Shown here: positions 61,348 through 64,000 of the stretch, piece by piece
Numbering within the stretch: position 1 is the stretch's first letter
How the letters are laid out: each line of letters opens with the position of its first letter
Assembly: GCA_016715405.1 (NCBI GenBank)
Contig: JADKAE010000011.1
Coordinates: forward strand, 177,836 to 241,835
Direction: 5' to 3'
From: Saprospiraceae bacterium
GTDB taxonomy: Bacteria; Bacteroidota; Bacteroidia; Chitinophagales; Saprospiraceae
DNA length: 64,000 nucleotides
The notes under the pieces: model-generated
What the model was told of the DNA's origin: nothing
The model's input: only the letters and a program-made list of their open reading frames with translations
Databases searched by the model: none
Made by a program: the position numbers and the translations under genes

Positions 61348-63255
61348 TCACACAGTCACCTGCGGATTAGCTATGCTAACAGCCACCAACCTCGTCACCC
61401 AATCCGACGCATCGGGTTCGTAATCGGAGGTTTCTCTGCCGGCGCGGTCGGTTTTTTCGAGTGGCGCGGGCAACTCAATCTGGTCGAAGCGTTTGACATC
61501 CACAAAATGCGTAGACGCAATGAGCTTCAAGTAGGTTACGCTCTCGGGGTCTTTAAAATGTATTACCTCTTCTTCCAGCGTGAGCTTCACCGGCCTTCCG
61601 TCGCGTATCCAGCAATCGGCATTGGGTTGTAATTCTACGATGCCCTGTGGCAGTAAACCCGTGAAAACCCGGAACCGCATCGACAGGTAGATCAGCGACA
61701 CAAACAGCGGCTTGTCGTAGGTATTCACCAGCCTGATTTTTATACTGCCGCCGTTCACCGCCGGGTCGAACACCGGGTTTACCGCATCGTTGTGAAAATC
61801 CAGTCGACTGTCCTTGCCGTCGGCGCCTACCTGGTAAAACTCGATCTCCACCGGAAATTTTTTAAACAAAAAACTATTGGGGTTGTGCAGGTTTTTGACA
61901 AACTCCCATTGCGCAATATGGCGTAGGTACAACATAACAATTTTGCACCGCTTACGCTTAGTTCTTTTACGGTGGCCACCAGCGGGCGATGGGGTTTTCG
62001 GCGGGTAATCACATAGCCCTGCTGGTCAGCGTGTACGGTATAGTCGGCTTCGTATTCGGCGGCAGCCGGGTGGATATTGGCGCCGCCGGAGTTCCAGGCG
62101 ACCTGCAGCAATTGAGCAGCAGCGGCATAACCTTCGGCGGGCGCTACAAAAACCTTGATAGGGGAGGAGAGGAAACCGTCGATAAATCCCTTGTACAATG
62201 TGCCGGAAGGCAATTTTTGTTCAAACAATAATTGTGTCTCCGAAGATTGAATTTTACCCAGTTGAGCGGTGTATTCGGCGCCGCCGGCGGCAACTACCTT
62301 TGCCGTCCGGGCCTGCGCTGAAATGCCTTGCAAGTGCCCCAGGTCGATATACCAGCCATTGTCGCGTTCGTACACATTTCCATACAAAGGCGCGCCGGCG
62401 CCGGCCTCCAGGTCGAGAAAAAAGCGGAACAACTCACTATCGGCTTCTTCGGAGGCGTAGACCTGCGGGGTTTGCTTGAAATTGTTTTTGACGTACTGCC
62501 GGATGCGGCTTTGCAGGTCGTAATAAGTGACCCGGTTGTCGGAGCGTTGCAGTACTTCGAGCAGCATCTGGGTAAAAACGCCGTGTCCGCTGCGCTCGTA
62601 GGCCGACTCGGTGGGCAGCGCGGCGGCAATTTGCACGTGGCGGCCTTCGGGCAGCAGATCGCTGATGGGGCGTTTTTCGAAATCGGCGGGTTGTATTTTT
62701 TTACCAAAATAAAATCCTCCCAATTGCGCTCAGGCAGTACGCCGTCGATCCTCGAGCCATCACCTCATCTGTGCCGCTGCGGGTATTTTGTCCCGAATGG
62801 CAGCAATCGAAGATAGTGATGATGTGGGGCTGTTTTTTGGAAATTTGGTGAATCAAAAAACGCAATTCCTTGTCGGCGAGCAGGCGGGAGGGGGAGAGGG
62901 GGGGAGGGGGGGAGGGGGCGATAATTCCATTGTAGGGCACCAGGCATTGGAGGGCGCGGGAGGGCGAGCTTTTCCAGAAAACGGGATTGGCGGCCTCGCG
63001 GGTGCCGTGACCGCTGAAATAAAACAGCGCCACATCGTCGGGGCCTGCCTGTCCGAGGTGCGATAAAAATTGATCGATAATATTGGCCTTGGTGGCCTCG
63101 CCGTCGCGCAAGAGCACATCATGTAGCCTGATGCCGGGCATAGCCTTCAAATAAGCCTGGACGGCTTCCACATCTGCCACGCAGCCTTTCAGGCGGGGCA
63201 CCGGCGGCTCGTAGGCATTGACGCCCACGAGCAAAGCGTAAACGTTTTTTGCCAT
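61348..63255 (-). CDS. caspase-family (C14) protein, frameshifted
   Basis: About 636 residues from ATG at 63255. The p20 caspase domain starts MAKNVYALLVGVNAYEPPVP. The catalytic His83 is in LFYFSGHGTRE and Cys152 in TIFDCCHSGQNTR. Between them lies a Pro-rich loop (APSPPPPLSPSR) encoded by a C-tract. Frame breaks near 62745, 62705 and 61925 separate three pieces. The middle piece continues the protease fold (VQIAAALPTESAYER, GVFTQMLLEVLQR, VTYYDLQSRIRQYV). A C-terminal beta-rich region of ~250 residues follows (GSIKIRLVNTYDKPLFVSLI, GIVELQPNADCWIRDGRPVK). No signal peptide, so cytoplasmic. Divergent from an EAD11-receiver gene 46 bp away. Confidence 0.85.
62885..62919. repeat. G-rich slippage-prone tract inside the caspase gene
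   Basis: Runs of 3 to 7 G separated by single A or C on the plus strand. On the coding strand it is C-rich and encodes the Pro/Ser-rich loop between the caspase His and Cys. It could form a G-quadruplex and is a candidate for length variation. Confidence 0.8.
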
Positions 63256-63301
63256 TGGTAATTTTTACATTAAATTGGTCATCAAGATAAGAGAAAAAGC
63301 T

Positions 63302-64000
63302 ATGTTCGACAAATTCATACAGCAAGTCAGCGAAGCGCTCGGCAACAACGAAATAGAAGCCGCCATTGCCCAGTTGCAAAACCTCATCATGATGGCCGAT
63401 ACCGAGTTGCTATCGGATATTGTATTGCTCAGCGCGCGCTACAAAAAATTGCAGTCAGATATCCGCAAAGACGTGCTGAGTTACGACGAAGAAACCAAGG
63501 CCAACAACAAAATCGTCGACGGCCTTTTTTCGCTTGTAAAGAAATCAAATCGCAGCCCGACCGCTACGGCGCTTATTTCAAAGTAGAAGCCGAAATGGGT
63601 ATGGCCGAGCAAAAGCAGCGGGTGAGCATGAGCGGTTGGCAGAAAGACGTGTTGATGGACCGTTTGTCGCGAGTCAAAGCCCTGCACATCCCCTTCCGCA
63701 TATTGTGGCTTGATGACAACCCCGACTGGAGCCAATACGAGATCAACCTGTTGGAGTCGCTGGGTGTGGAAATGACTAGTGCCCTCAGCTCGGCTGCCGG
63801 CCGGCAACTACTCGAAAATGAAGAGATAGACCTGATCATTTCCGACATCCGCCGCGAGGGCAAAATCAACGAAGGCATCGCCTTTTTGTCCCGCTTGGCC
63901 GGGACCGACCTGTTCAGGCCCACGATATTCTACCTCTGCGAATTTGACCCTGCACTGGGCGCCCCGCCCCACGCCTTCGGCATCACCAACTGGCCCAGCG
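63302..64000 (+). CDS. EAD11-like domain fused to a response-regulator receiver domain (partial, one frameshift)
   Basis: ATG at 63302; the gene is open at the window end (233+ residues seen). Residues 1-85 resemble effector-associated domain 11: LGNNEIEAAIAQLQNLIMMA, DIVLLSARYKKLQSDIRKDV, LSYDEETKANNKIVDGLFSL. A break near 63540 (missing A in an A-run) is followed by a linker and, from about residue 131, a receiver domain. The acidic pair is in FRILWLDDNPDW (D138, D139) and the phospho-acceptor Asp182 in IDLIISDIRREG. A third beta strand follows (RPTIFYLCEF). It is divergent from the caspase gene, with only 46 bp between start codons. By analogy with EAD systems it would recruit an EAD-bearing partner upon signalling. 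Confidence 0.72.

Overview
The window comes from a Bacteroidota genome, most likely a Saprospiraceae-like member of the Chitinophagales/Saprospirales side of the phylum. The evidence is: several secreted proteins with type IX secretion (T9SS) C-terminal sorting domains; a short primary sigma factor with no N-terminal extension; promoter-like TTTG ... TAnnTTTG elements; poor Shine-Dalgarno sequences; and families typical of the phylum (DUF1080, DUF2490, DUF6498, haem-binding domain, substrate-binding/OmpA fusion). The DNA is about half G+C, with AT-richer islands at about 31.2-33.3 kb, 34.9-35.6 kb and 60.6-61.2 kb. Many genes, including essential ones (pnp, rpoD, nifJ, gcvP), carry single-base frameshifts, mostly in homopolymers. 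I read these as residual long-read consensus errors, annotate such genes across their full span, and say so in each entry.

Layout. 1-9.5 kb: a sugar-dehydrogenase-like propeller and a DUF1080-PA14 protein, rfbD, a T9SS esterase, and a three-gene ABC importer whose binding protein is fused to an OmpA domain. 9.7-18.8 kb: ppk1, a DUF72 protein, two unknowns, the rpsO-pnp pair, rpoD and an alpha/beta hydrolase. 19-25.4 kb: a redox cluster (GltD-like Fe-S flavoprotein, pyruvate:ferredoxin oxidoreductase, dihydroorotate-dehydrogenase-like protein). 25.5-34.8 kb: DUF2490, DUF6498, gcvP, an esterase, a clan GH-A glycosidase and amt. 34.9-41.3 kb: an orphan lipoprotein, a lysyl-oxidase-domain T9SS protein, an M14 carboxypeptidase, and an initiator tRNA gene interrupted by a group I intron. 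41.3-53.4 kb: a large membrane EAD11/TPR protein, small unknowns, a GNAT, cdaA coupled to an apparently inactive S9 peptidase, miaE and an esterase. 53.5-60.6 kb: a T9SS sorbosone-dehydrogenase-like protein, an amidase, a PLP decarboxylase and a murQ/kinase pair. 60.6-64 kb: a frameshifted VapBC-like pair, then a caspase divergent from an EAD11-receiver protein that runs off the window.

Three things stand out. First, the initiator tRNA-fMet gene is split by a 277-nt, ORF-less subgroup IC3-like group I intron with recognisable P2-P9 helices and its own promoter and terminator. Second, EAD11 modules occur twice: in a 1168-residue membrane TPR protein, and fused to a receiver domain 46 bp from a caspase, an arrangement resembling a signal-gated conflict system. 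Third, at least 18 gene borders carry short-period tandem or quasi-palindromic repeats of several unrelated sequence families, often directly at stop codons and sometimes supplying the stop codon.
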